From Candidatus Neomicrothrix sp. UBA7388 (lineage in GTDB: Bacteria; Actinomycetota; Acidimicrobiia; Acidimicrobiales; Poriferisodalaceae), in the NCBI GenBank assembly GCA_002470695.1, contig DKNM01000105.1, positions 1 to 11,639 on the forward strand: a stretch of DNA of 11,639 nt, in the 5' to 3' direction. Position numbers and translations under genes: made by a program. The notes under the pieces are model-generated. The model saw only the letters and a program-made list of their open reading frames with translations. It searched no databases and was not told the DNA's origin. Below, piece after piece: positions 1 through 7,072 of the stretch. Position 1 is the first letter of the stretch. Every line of letters starts with the position of its first letter.

Positions 1-270
1 ACGCCGTTCCAGGAGAGACTCGTTGAAGTTCATCAGGAACTTCACTTCGTCTGGAGGTCTCTTCCAGTTTTCAGTTGAAAATGCGAAAACGGTTAGCCAC
101 TGGATACCTACGTCTTTTGCTCCTTCAATGGCGTCGAATAGAGCTTCTTCTCCGGCAGCATGTCCTTCGGTTCTGGCTAATCCGCGCGCTTGAGCCCAAC
201 GGCCATTGCCGTCCATTACACATGCGACATGTTCGGGGACCGATGAGAGGTCGAGAGCAGCGGGAATCAC
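1..270 (-). CDS. uppS: Isoprenyl transferase (undecaprenyl diphosphate synthase), N-terminal part, cut by window edge
   Basis: Cis-prenyltransferase that condenses isopentenyl diphosphate onto farnesyl or a similar diphosphate, giving the C55 (or shorter) lipid carrier for peptidoglycan and other envelope polymers. It acts in the cytosol at the membrane. The visible 90 residues contain the family signature VMDGNGRWA, whose Asp binds diphosphate/Mg, then the GHAAG segment and FSTENWKRP, all in the usual order and spacing. The C-terminal part lies beyond position 1. The start is uncertain. GTG at 270 begins 11 nt after the era stop and gives a normal short leader (about 19 residues before the catalytic Asp). 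TTG at 303 would overlap era by 23 nt. Neither has a clear Shine-Dalgarno sequence. It is the last visible gene of the phoH-ybeY-corC-era operon. The identity is certain; the start is not. Confidence 0.93.
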   Translation of the reverse strand, partial: MIPAALDLSSVPEHVACVMDGNGRWAQARGLARTEGHAAGEEALFDAIEGAKDVGIQWLTVFAFSTENWKRPPDEVKFLMNFNESLLERR

Positions 271-280
271 TCTTTGCAGG

Positions 281-1141
281 TTAATCGGGTTCGTGGAAAT
301 CAAGGAGACGGTCGAGCGACTCTCTTCGTTTTTGCCAGTCTTTTTCTACTTTGACGTGCAATTCGAGGTGGATTCCCTCACCATTACCTTGAAGTTGGTG
401 TCGAGCAGCTGTGCCAACCTTCTTAAGGACGTCGCCGTTGCGACCGATGACCATGCCCTTCTGGGATTCTCTTTCGACGAGAATTTCGCATCTGATGCGC
501 GGCCAGTCCCATTCCGTTATCCGGGTGGCGATGCTGTAGGGCAATTCTTCACGGAACATCGACAGAAGCTGTTCACGAACCAATTCTGCGACGAACCATG
601 GCTCGGGGAGGTCAGTGATCTGATCTGGAGGAAAATATGCGGGTCCCTCCGACATTCGGCTATCGAGGTAGTCCACGAAAGCGTCGATACCTTGACCTGT
701 TACTCCGGATACTGGGAAATATTCTTCTGCTTCGAACGCCGAAGATTCTGAGAGTTGGGTCAAGATGGCGTCTGGTGTTGCTATGTCGCATTTGGTGATC
801 ACCACTACTGACTTCGGTGGTAATCCATCGGCTATGAGCCGGTCACCGCGACCGATCGGGGCCGTGGCATCGATAACGAGGCATGCGACGTCGACATCGT
901 TGAGAGCGGCATTGGCGGTTTCGTTCAACCGTTCTCCTAGCTGAGTAATCGGCTTGTGGATTCCGGGTGTGTCCACGAATACGATTTGGCTATCGTCTCG
1001 GTGCAGCACACCCATTATCCGAAGTCGTGTTGTTTGAGGCTTGTCGGAGACGATGCTGATTTTGGTTCCAAGGATCTGATTGATGAGTGTTGATTTCCCG
1101 GCGTTGGGTCTGCCCACCAGTGTGACGAATCCGGATCTCAT
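281..1141 (-). CDS. era: GTPase Era
   Basis: Essential-type GTPase that binds the 3' end of 16S rRNA and assists 30S subunit maturation. All G motifs of the 286-residue protein are visible: G1 GRPNAGKS (10-17), the G2 segment PQTTR (35-39), G3 DTPG (57-60), G4 TKCD (116-119) and G5 SG (145-146). A C-terminal KH RNA-binding domain carries VIGRNG with the GxxG loop at 233-236. Length is normal for the family. The reading frame is open further upstream, but ATG at 1141 is chosen because it overlaps the stop of the corC-like gene as ATGA and places G1 ten residues from the N-terminus, as usual. Translation is probably coupled to the upstream gene. Its neighbour YbeY also acts in 16S rRNA maturation, which fits the operon. 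Confidence 0.97.
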   Translation of the reverse strand: MRSGFVTLVGRPNAGKSTLINQILGTKISIVSDKPQTTRLRIMGVLHRDDSQIVFVDTPGIHKPITQLGERLNETANAALNDVDVACLVIDATAPIGRGDRLIADGLPPKSVVVITKCDIATPDAILTQLSESSAFEAEEYFPVSGVTGQGIDAFVDYLDSRMSEGPAYFPPDQITDLPEPWFVAELVREQLLSMFREELPYSIATRITEWDWPRIRCEILVERESQKGMVIGRNGDVLKKVGTAARHQLQGNGEGIHLELHVKVEKDWQKRRESLDRLLDFHEPD

Positions 1142-2376
1142 TCGGTTGCCTTGGGTCGAGCGCCTACAAGGTTGATTCGACGGTTTTCGATCTCTCTGGC
1201 GGTGAGTTCCCACCCCTTGTAAGTAATACTTTCTCCTAGTTCGGGGACGTGACCCAACAGCGCAAACATAAGACCTCCAACAGTGTCCCAGTCCCCGTCA
1301 TCTGTCGTTAGCCCTGTGAGTTCTTGGAAATCGTCGACAGGGAGACGTCCTGAGAGAAGAAGTGTTCCATCCGTTTCTTCTCGGACTAGGTCTTCTTCGC
1401 TGTCAAATTCGTCGACGATTTCGCCGATGAGTTCCTCAAGAATGTCTTCGAGGCTTACGAGTCCAGCCGTGCCTCCATATTCGTCAACCACTATCGCTAG
1501 GTGAGACTTTGATGCCTGCATCTCACGCATGAGTTCGACCACTCGTTTGGATTCGGGTACGAAGACGGCCTCTCTCGCGAGAGATTGAAGGTTGGCTTGT
1601 CCCCGGTTTTGGAGTTGAGCTGCTATGAGATCCTTGGAAAGTGCCAGTCCGATGACGTCATCAACGGTTTCCCCAATCACTGGTAGCCGGGTAAAGCCCG
1701 TATCGACTACGACAGCAAGTGCCTCGGCGACTGTTAGGTGACGTTCGAGGGTGATCATGTCTGGTCGGGGAACCATAACTTCTCGCGTGATGGTGTCTCC
1801 AAGATCGATGATCGAACCTATAAGGCTGGCTTCGTCGTTTTCAATGAGGCTAGCTTCCGCTGCGGCTTCAGCGAGAGCTACTAATTCGTCTTCGACAACG
1901 GCGTCAGATTCTTCGCTTCGAGATCTTGGTCCGCAACGCCGGGCTAAACCAGCGAGCGGACGAGCAAGCCATTGCAGCGGCGCGAAACGCGCAATAAATC
2001 GCGCTGGTCGCGCGAACCATTTGGCCATTTCATCGTTGGCTTCTATCGCCCATCTTCGAGGAATCGCTTCTCCTACGAGAAACAGCACGAGCGTTGCGAT
2101 GCTCACTGCGAGCGGTGTACTCCCAAGGGCTTGCCCTAAGCACACGGAAAGCACTATGAGAGCGACCTGACATAGGACTCTGAGAATTGTTACGGGAGCT
2201 AAGAGAACTTCGCGATCTGCGATGAGGTCAGCAAGGTGAAGGTCGCTATCGCTACTTTCGTCTAATCCGGCCGCTCGAGCTCGACCTAGCCGCACGAACG
2301 TCACTTCGATGAGTCGCAGAAGTACTAGCAGCACTAGCAAGAGAACAGCTGCTAGAGCAACTAGTGCCCCTCCCAT
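1138..2376 (-). CDS. CorC/HlyC-type (CNNM-like) membrane protein with CBS pair
   Basis: Membrane protein of 412 residues of the UPF0053/HlyC-CorC family, whose members are linked to Mg2+/Co2+ transport; the exact substrate of this one cannot be read from sequence. The N-terminal DUF21/CNNM region has about three hydrophobic segments (about 2-28, 58-82, 86-104) and the conserved GEAIPRRWA element at about 102-110. A linker begins the CBS pair with REVMVPRPDM (198-207). The second CBS domain ends in VVDEYGGTAGLVSLEDILEE (297-316), and the C-terminal transporter-associated domain spans about 328-408. It starts at ATG 2376, sharing one base with the ybeY stop (TGATG), and ends by overlapping the era start (ATGA), so it is firmly inside the operon. 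This position between ybeY and era is typical of actinobacteria. CBS domains suggest adenine-nucleotide sensing. Confidence 0.92.
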   Translation of the reverse strand: MGGALVALAAVLLLVLLVLLRLIEVTFVRLGRARAAGLDESSDSDLHLADLIADREVLLAPVTILRVLCQVALIVLSVCLGQALGSTPLAVSIATLVLFLVGEAIPRRWAIEANDEMAKWFARPARFIARFAPLQWLARPLAGLARRCGPRSRSEESDAVVEDELVALAEAAAEASLIENDEASLIGSIIDLGDTITREVMVPRPDMITLERHLTVAEALAVVVDTGFTRLPVIGETVDDVIGLALSKDLIAAQLQNRGQANLQSLAREAVFVPESKRVVELMREMQASKSHLAIVVDEYGGTAGLVSLEDILEELIGEIVDEFDSEEDLVREETDGTLLLSGRLPVDDFQELTGLTTDDGDWDTVGGLMFALLGHVPELGESITYKGWELTAREIENRRINLVGARPKATE

Positions 2377-2918
2377 CAGTTCTGCTCCTCGCGAAACGCG
2401 GCGAGGTATGAGCGTTCTACTTTTTGCATTTCAATTCGCTCTTGTTCTTCTGCGTGATCCCTTCCAAGTACGTGCAGCACTCCGTGCACGACTAGGAGGT
2501 CAATTTCGTCACTAAGCGAACCTTCGTGACCGGGATAGGAATTGAGATTGCCTTGCGCGTTTTCTGCTGCGACGGAAGCGCAGATCACAACGTCACCCAA
2601 CAAGGTCGGTGCATCTGCCTGTTCTACTTCATCCAAGGTGACGCCGTCGATAGGAAAGGCCAATACATCGGTTGGGCCTTCGTAACCCATGTGTCGCAAA
2701 TTGAGGTCGGCCATGTCATCGATTCCCACAAAAGTGATGCATAGCTCACTCAATCTTGCGATTCCTTCGCGCAGTAAGACATATGTTGCGAGCCGTTCCA
2801 CCCGTTCTGTATCTATTCGAGCACTCGTCTGCTCGTTCGCCACAGAGACACGAAGAACTTCTTCATATTGCTCATAGAGTCTGGCGCTGCAACGTTTTGG
2901 TTGGCCGGCGGCATTCAC
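2376..2918 (-). CDS. ybeY: Endoribonuclease YbeY
   Basis: Zinc-dependent endoribonuclease family protein needed for 16S rRNA 3'-end maturation and ribosome quality control. The metal site HGVLHVLGRDH (His145, His149, His155 in the 180-residue product) is intact. TDVLAFP (83-89) and GDVVICASVA (108-117) are also typical. The chosen start is GTG at 2918, which overlaps the phoH stop as GTGA. This gives about 23 extra residues before the usual N-terminal VANE segment (26-29). A start at GTG 2843 would give a family-normal length but would lose the coupling and has no good ribosome-binding site. The stop overlaps the following ATG by one base. Function is certain by family; the N-terminal extension is provisional. 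Confidence 0.95.
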   Translation of the reverse strand: MNAAGQPKRCSARLYEQYEEVLRVSVANEQTSARIDTERVERLATYVLLREGIARLSELCITFVGIDDMADLNLRHMGYEGPTDVLAFPIDGVTLDEVEQADAPTLLGDVVICASVAAENAQGNLNSYPGHEGSLSDEIDLLVVHGVLHVLGRDHAEEQERIEMQKVERSYLAAFREEQN

Positions 2919-3874
2919 GACTGTTGCGACTGCGAATCTTGGCGCTCGTACGCGTCGACGATCGCTTGCACAATTTTGTGACGAACGATGTCTCGCCCTG
3001 CCAGTCGCGCAAACGCTATGTCCGGAACGCCCTCTAGGGTCTTTTGGACGTCTCGCAGTCCACTCTTACCCCCCGGGACATCCACCTGTGTTACGTCCCC
3101 TGTGACCACTACGCGAGAGCCGAACCCGATACGGGTAAGGAACATCTTCATTTGTTCCGGCGTTGTGTTTTGAGCTTCGTCGAGAATTATAAAACTGTCG
3201 TTTAGCGTGCGCCCCCGCATGAACGCGAGTGGTGCTACTTCGACCGTGTTTTTTTCGAAGAGCCGCTCCGCCGCTTCCACGTCGAACATGTCATACATGG
3301 CGTCGTATAAGGGCCTGAGATAGGGGTCCACTTTGGCCATCAAATCTCCAGGCAAAAAACCGAGCCGTTCGCCTGCCTCAACCGCGGGTCGAGTTAGAAC
3401 AATGCGTCGCACTTGTTTCGTCATTAACGCTTCCACAGCTAGGGCGACGGCGAGCCATGTTTTACCGGTGCCAGCTGGGCCGATTGCGAAGGTAACTATG
3501 TTCTTACGGACCGTCTCAACGTATGACTTTTGGCCGGAACTTTTTGCGCGAATTATTCGGCCGTTAGGAGCTTTGAGAACACGAGTGGACAGCACTTCAC
3601 TTGGACTTTCGTCCGCTTTCACCATGTCAATCATGCGAGTCACTTCTGCTTCTCCGAGACGCTGACCGCCTTCAAGGACCTGCACGAGCTCCGAAAACAC
3701 TTGGCCAACGAGAGGTGCTTCGGGACCTTCCACTGTGATTTCGTTGCCTCGGACATGTATCACTGCTGAATCGAAATGGTTCTCAACGAGGCGTAAGTGT
3801 TCATCGCGTTGACCAAGGACACCAACCATGAGGTGGTTGCCTGGGACGTGAATTCTGATTTGTGTGTCGCTCAA
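2915..3874 (-). CDS. PhoH-like ATPase
   Basis: Cytosolic P-loop ATPase of the PhoH family (the PhoH/YbeZ group), proposed to work with YbeY in RNA handling; the direct substrate is not established. The 319-residue protein has an N-terminal region of about 110 residues, Walker A GPAGTGKT at 132-139, the conserved TRPAVEAGERLGFLPGD stretch (161-177), and Walker B/helicase-like LDEAQN at 231-236, followed by TGDVTQVD (258-265). The start is TTG at 3874: an AGGAG ribosome-binding site lies 5 nt upstream, and an in-frame stop just upstream (TAG near 3898) excludes a longer form. The next in-frame ATG would be residue 16. It heads the tightly coupled phoH-ybeY-corC-era run, separated from the upstream peptidase gene by 131 nt. 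Confidence 0.95.
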   Translation of the reverse strand: MSDTQIRIHVPGNHLMVGVLGQRDEHLRLVENHFDSAVIHVRGNEITVEGPEAPLVGQVFSELVQVLEGGQRLGEAEVTRMIDMVKADESPSEVLSTRVLKAPNGRIIRAKSSGQKSYVETVRKNIVTFAIGPAGTGKTWLAVALAVEALMTKQVRRIVLTRPAVEAGERLGFLPGDLMAKVDPYLRPLYDAMYDMFDVEAAERLFEKNTVEVAPLAFMRGRTLNDSFIILDEAQNTTPEQMKMFLTRIGFGSRVVVTGDVTQVDVPGGKSGLRDVQKTLEGVPDIAFARLAGRDIVRHKIVQAIVDAYERQDSQSQQS

Positions 3875-3879
3875 ATCCG

Positions 3880-3884
3880 CTCCT
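3880..3884 (-). promoter_or_regulatory. Ribosome binding site of the phoH-like gene
   Basis: AGGAG on the minus strand, 5 nt before the TTG at 3874. It decides this rare start codon, since the only upstream alternative is blocked by an in-frame TAG. Confidence 0.7.
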
Positions 3885-3905
3885 GCGACTGCGAACTATC
3901 AGAGG

Positions 3906-3911
3906 AGGCTA
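3906..3911 (-). promoter_or_regulatory. Candidate -10 element for the phoH operon
   Basis: The hexamer TAGCCT matches the actinobacterial TANNNT form and is the same hexamer seen before hemH. A start of transcription about 7 nt downstream would leave a leader of roughly 25 nt carrying the AGGAG site. No convincing -35 is seen. A second TANNNT hexamer, TAACGT, lies at 3971-3976 in the same 131-nt gap. The rest of the gap (3875-4005) shows no gene and no strong terminator after the peptidase gene, so read-through from that gene is possible. Confidence 0.3.
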
Positions 3912-4005
3912 GCGCCACTTCACTCTCGCGCGATGTCGAATTAGAAATGACTTCGTAATTGCTTGTCTTGACGTTACTTCTCTGAAGCTGCTTTCTTAAC
4001 AAAAT

Positions 4006-6081
4006 TTACGTTTCGTTGAGATGTCGAAGGAAGAAGTCAACCTGGAGGAGTAAGAGGTTCTCAGCGATTTCTTCTTGCGGCGTCATGTGTGTCGTGTCGG
4101 ACAATGGAAGCACCTCGTGCGGGCGACCAGCCGACAATAAGGCTGATGAAAGTTGCAAAGTGTGGGCAGCGACGACATTGTCGTCTGCTAGTCCGTGGAT
4201 GAGCATTAGGGGGCGGCGGAGATCTTTTGCGTTCTTAAGAAGTGACGTCTGGTCATAGTTTCCCGGCTCGGTTTCCGGATGCCCTAAGTAACGCTCCGTG
4301 TAATGGGTGTCATAAAGCTTCCAGTCCGTTACAGGCGCTCCCGCCACGGCTGCGTGAAACAGATCTGGCCGTCGCATCACTGCGAGCGCGGCCAAGTACC
4401 CGCCGAATGACCAACCGCGAATACCCACGCGGTTGGGGTCGACTCGACCGGGGTAAATTTTTGCAACATCTGCTAAAGCATCTACTTGCGCTTGTAACAC
4501 TGGCTCCGCAAGGTCGCCGCGTATGCTCCGTTCCCAACCCGCTCCCCTTCCCGGCGTGCCGGGTCCGTCTGCGATAACTACGCAGAAGCCTTGATCAGCA
4601 ATCCATTGCGATGCGAGATAAGCATTGCGAGCTTTCATCACTCGTTGAGCATGAGGCCCGCCATAGGGGTCAAGAAGGATGGGTAACGGCTGATTGTCTT
4701 CTCTACTCGGGAAGATCACTGCCGTGTGACAGTTCAAGGGCCCTGTCTCATGAAAGGCCACGTTCGGTCGAAATGGCGGTTCTGCAGCAAAGGACTTGAT
4801 CGTCTCAAATTGACCCGGTCTCGAGACAGTGACCGCTGTTGCCCTATCCATGCTCGCTTGCTCAATAATCGTTACTGTCGAATCGGCTATGGCGTTTGCT
4901 ACGCCGCTTTTATTCGACAGAGCTTCCAAACCGGTGTCGGTGTAGCGGTAGACATCAACAACGGTCGGGTCAGTTGATGCAGTGAACACGACGGACGACT
5001 CGTCTGCCGAGATCAACGAACGCACCCATTGATCTGCACCCGATATGGGTTCACCGTCATAAAGCAGCGCACGGGTCGATCCATTTTCTTCGATCGTCAA
5101 CCAGCCATTTCTCCAGCGTCGGGGACTACCGGGGACTATTTCAACCCACTCGGGATCAGAGAGTTCGACTACGACGTCAGTGTCACCGGTTTCATCCGCC
5201 GCTTCGAGAACGCACATCGATCGTTGATCTCGGCTTTGCACCACTAAAGCTAATGGGGCGTTATCGTCCCACATTACGTCAACCAAATAAGGGAAGGTGT
5301 CCTTCTCCCAACAGACCTCGGTTGTAGTCCCGCCATCAAGCTCGACAATATGGAGCTCGACGTGAGCGTTTGCTGTTCCCGCTGCGGGATACCTAATGGA
5401 CCGAGGCTCAACTGCAGGGTTATTGGGCGCCGAGATGTGCCATTTAGCAACATCGGCAACATCTACTCGAGTGACAGCGAGCTTTGTTCCATCAGGACTC
5501 CACCAGTATCCCCTTGTTCGCCGCATTTCCTCCGCAGCAACAAATTCAGCGCTGCCCCAGCTCACCGTCGACTTATCCCCCATGAGTAATTGGCGACCGG
5601 CTTCTGACCCATCGGCCGGCGCAACATGCAAATTCTGTCCCAGCACGAACGCAACGGATGCACCATCGGGTGATATGCGGGGGTCAAAGGCACCAGTAGA
5701 CCCATCGACGACCGAGACTGTGCCCGCTGAGGTATCACAAAGCATGAGCTCACCAGCGAGACTGAAAGCAACGAGAGAGCCATCAGCGTTTACAGAATAC
5801 GAGGTGATCCCGCCTGCACTTTCACGCAGACGCTCTCGCCGTGCTCGCTCAGCTTCGGGTAATTGCTCGATGCCATCTGCGCCAAGCAGGCGAGGGTCTG
5901 CAACGAGCCTCTCCTGCGACGTCTCCAAATCAAGCTTCCACAATAGATTCACCGGGTCTTCGGGGCCGGCGCTGCGCAGAAACAATACCGATGAACCATC
6001 GGAGGTAATGGCGAAGTTGCGCGGCGCTCCAAGAGTGAATCGTTGCGTCCGGGCATTTTGACGGGGAAAACTACTTACCAC
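4006..6081 (-). CDS. S9 family peptidase, dipeptidyl-peptidase-IV-like
   Basis: Serine peptidase of the prolyl oligopeptidase family, probably releasing N-terminal dipeptides with Pro or Ala at the second position. A beta-propeller-like N-terminal part with repeated SPDG/SADGS motifs is followed by an alpha/beta-hydrolase domain. With a start at 6081 (691 residues), the nucleophile is Ser558 in GWSFGG, Asp633 is in HGLADDN and His665 is in DTTHM, with spacing close to DPP IV. The paired glutamates that bind the substrate N-terminus in DPP IV are present as AAEEM (Glu184-185), just before YWWSPDG. No signal peptide or membrane anchor is visible, so it looks cytosolic. The frame is open to a TTG at 6111. 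GTG 6081 is preferred because the family usually begins just before FPRQ.ART.RFTLG and because a TANNNT hexamer lies 7 nt upstream. Peptide salvage is a likely role. Confidence 0.9.
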   Translation of the reverse strand: MVSSFPRQNARTQRFTLGAPRNFAITSDGSSVLFLRSAGPEDPVNLLWKLDLETSQERLVADPRLLGADGIEQLPEAERARRERLRESAGGITSYSVNADGSLVAFSLAGELMLCDTSAGTVSVVDGSTGAFDPRISPDGASVAFVLGQNLHVAPADGSEAGRQLLMGDKSTVSWGSAEFVAAEEMRRTRGYWWSPDGTKLAVTRVDVADVAKWHISAPNNPAVEPRSIRYPAAGTANAHVELHIVELDGGTTTEVCWEKDTFPYLVDVMWDDNAPLALVVQSRDQRSMCVLEAADETGDTDVVVELSDPEWVEIVPGSPRRWRNGWLTIEENGSTRALLYDGEPISGADQWVRSLISADESSVVFTASTDPTVVDVYRYTDTGLEALSNKSGVANAIADSTVTIIEQASMDRATAVTVSRPGQFETIKSFAAEPPFRPNVAFHETGPLNCHTAVIFPSREDNQPLPILLDPYGGPHAQRVMKARNAYLASQWIADQGFCVVIADGPGTPGRGAGWERSIRGDLAEPVLQAQVDALADVAKIYPGRVDPNRVGIRGWSFGGYLAALAVMRRPDLFHAAVAGAPVTDWKLYDTHYTERYLGHPETEPGNYDQTSLLKNAKDLRRPLMLIHGLADDNVVAAHTLQLSSALLSAGRPHEVLPLSDTTHMTPQEEIAENLLLLQVDFFLRHLNET

Positions 6082-6088
6082 AGCAACG

Positions 6089-6094
6089 AAGGTA
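6089..6094 (-). promoter_or_regulatory. Candidate -10 for leaderless transcription of the S9 peptidase
   Basis: TACCTT on the minus strand is followed by 7 nt and then GTG at 6081. This is the spacing expected if transcription starts at the start codon. No Shine-Dalgarno sequence precedes either candidate start. A weaker hexamer, TACTTG, lies 7 nt before the alternative TTG at 6111. Confidence 0.4.
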
Positions 6095-6102
6095 GTCCCG
6101 GA

Positions 6103-6108
6103 TACTCT
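6103..6108 (+). promoter_or_regulatory. Candidate -10 for leaderless transcription of the thioesterase
   Basis: TACTCT lies 7 nt before GTG 6116, which has no Shine-Dalgarno sequence. It overlaps a short inverted repeat, ACTCT-CA-AGAGT (6104-6115), which could be a small operator or chance. The divergent peptidase hexamer is only about 10 nt away, so the two promoters would compete or be regulated together. Confidence 0.4.
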
Positions 6109-6115
6109 CAAGAGT

Positions 6116-6556
6116 GTGCAAGTACCCGATCCCTCATTGTTTCAAGAACTAAGCGAAGACAAAAAGGCTTTGTGGGCGAAATACGGTTCCGGCCCAAATC
6201 CTCTGTTTATAAAGCTCGTTGGCATCAACATTGCGGAAATCAGAGTGGACTATTGCAAACTATCGCTTCCGTTTCGACCTGAACTGTTGCAAGCCGGTGG
6301 GGCTGTCCACGGAGGCGTCTTATCCACCTTGATGGACACTGCTTGTGTTCCAGCTGTTGGGAGCGGTTTCGACGCCGCTCGCCCGTACAGCACAATTGGG
6401 ATGCATGTGCAGTTTTTGTCAGGTGCTTCGGCAGGCGATTTGGAGGCTTTCGGCTGGGTAACAAAACGCGGTAAATCGATAGTTTTTTGCGAGGCTGCGG
6501 TGCAAACCATGCAAGGCAAAACCTTAGCTACTGCTTCACTCACATTTAAGATCTAA
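6116..6556 (+). CDS. PaaI-type hotdog thioesterase
   Basis: Acyl-CoA thioesterase-like protein of 146 residues with a single hotdog domain. The diagnostic segment HGGVLSTLMDTA (65-76) carries the Gly-rich turn and the Asp74 expected to act in hydrolysis. A later stretch, YSTIGMHVQFLSGASAGDLEAFG (about 91-113), corresponds to the beta strands after the central helix. Members hydrolyse aromatic or medium-chain acyl-CoAs; this substrate cannot be predicted. The start at GTG 6116 lacks a ribosome-binding site but follows a TANNNT hexamer, so leaderless translation is plausible; TTG at 6137 is an alternative. It is divergent from the S9 peptidase and convergent with the glutaredoxin-like gene, with a 14-nt gap between stops. 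Confidence 0.88.
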   Translation: MQVPDPSLFQELSEDKKALWAKYGSGPNPLFIKLVGINIAEIRVDYCKLSLPFRPELLQAGGAVHGGVLSTLMDTACVPAVGSGFDAARPYSTIGMHVQFLSGASAGDLEAFGWVTKRGKSIVFCEAAVQTMQGKTLATASLTFKI

Positions 6557-6570
6557 GTTTCGGCATGCAG

Positions 6571-6816
6571 CTATATCGTTTGCGATAACACCTGTTCTGC
6601 GCTCGGGTTGACCAGGACGACGTCACCAATTTTTACAGTCGGAACAACTTCGTTGCCGTTTGCATGATCTCTAACAAAGGCAGCTGCTTCTGGGTCTTCC
6701 CATATGTTGCGGTAGGTGATTTGCAGATCGGAGGTTGAGAGTTGTCGATCTAGCGCCATACAGAAACCGCATCCTGGACGCCAAAATATTGTTAAGTCAT
6801 TGTTGTCTTGATTCAT
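6571..6816 (-). CDS. Mycoredoxin/glutaredoxin-like protein
   Basis: Small thioredoxin-fold redox protein of 81 residues. The active-site motif is CGFC at 16-19, in the context FWRPGCGFC. The cis-proline segment VVPTVKIGD (57-65) and the C-terminal VNPSAEQVL helix start fit NrdH/mycoredoxin-type glutaredoxins. In actinobacteria such proteins reduce mycothiol mixed disulfides; that the partner here is mycothiol is an inference. The frame is open to ATG 6864, but ATG 6816 is chosen because it overlaps the DUF3039 stop as ATGA and gives the normal short N-terminus. It is therefore translationally coupled to the upstream gene. The stop lies 14 nt from that of the convergent thioesterase. Confidence 0.88.
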   Translation of the reverse strand: MNQDNNDLTIFWRPGCGFCMALDRQLSTSDLQITYRNIWEDPEAAAFVRDHANGNEVVPTVKIGDVVLVNPSAEQVLSQTI

Positions 6817-7052
6817 CGTCCTGCCGCCTTTAATTCCTCGTAGATTTTCTTGCATTCCGGGCACACCGGAAAATTTTCGGGGTTTCTGTTAGGTACCCAC
6901 TTCTTCCCGCAGAGAGCGCGAACCGGGTTACCGGTAACGGCGGATTTGGTCATCTCAGTCTTATTGACGTAATGAGCGAAACGCTCGTGATCCCCGTCGT
7001 CAAGAAGTTTTTCGGTTCGCTTATCTAGGACTGTGCTCTCAGACATCTGCAT
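6813..7052 (-). CDS. DUF3039-type small zinc-binding-like protein
   Basis: A protein of 79 residues matching the actinobacterial DUF3039 family by its core, ALCGKKWVPNRNPENFPVCP (47-66 region), followed by CKKIYEEL. The Cys residues at 48, 64 and 67, plus a His in HERFAHYV (22 or 27), could form a metal site. The function of the family is unknown. The start ATG is at 7052, with a purine-rich GTGAGAG upstream; a second in-frame ATG at 7046 is possible. Its stop overlaps the mycoredoxin-like start, which makes a two-gene operon and suggests a thiol or redox connection, but no reaction can be assigned. It is divergent from the MFS gene. Confidence 0.85.
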   Translation of the reverse strand: MQMSESTVLDKRTEKLLDDGDHERFAHYVNKTEMTKSAVTGNPVRALCGKKWVPNRNPENFPVCPECKKIYEELKAAGR

Positions 7053-7070
7053 CTCTCACTTTAGATGTCT
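7041..7070. repeat. Inverted repeat over the start of the DUF3039 gene
   Basis: Perfect 8-bp arms AGACATCT (7041-7048) and AGATGTCT (7063-7070), separated by 14 nt. Arm centres are 22 bp apart, about two helical turns, as in many repressor operators. The repeat covers the predicted transcription start, ribosome-binding site and both possible ATG codons of the DUF3039 gene. Confidence 0.5.
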
Positions 7071-7072
7071 CT

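Noticed and set aside
206..751. Plus-strand open frame of 181 codons opposite uppS and era
   Set aside because: Both genes beneath it are certain; the frame has no motif or ribosome-binding site.
1751..2170. Plus-strand open frame of 139 codons opposite the corC-like gene
   Set aside because: Shadow frame, Ser/Arg/Ala-rich, with no independent signal.
3875..4005. Possible small gene or terminator in the gap between the peptidase and phoH-like genes
   Set aside because: No convincing start with a ribosome-binding site and no stable hairpin with a T-run; only candidate promoter hexamers are seen.
5396..6061. Plus-strand open frame of 221 codons opposite the S9 peptidase
   Set aside because: It is antisense to a gene with full catalytic motifs, is Ser/Arg-rich as expected of a mirror frame, and matches no family I recognise.
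6574..6587. TATCG-TTTG-CGATA hairpin between the thioesterase and mycoredoxin-like stops
   Set aside because: Only a 5-bp AT-rich stem with no T-run; too weak to call a terminator.
6816..6864. Longer N-terminus for the mycoredoxin-like protein from ATG 6864
   Set aside because: The added residues lie in the DUF3039 C-terminus in another frame; the ATGA overlap at 6816 and family length favour the short form.
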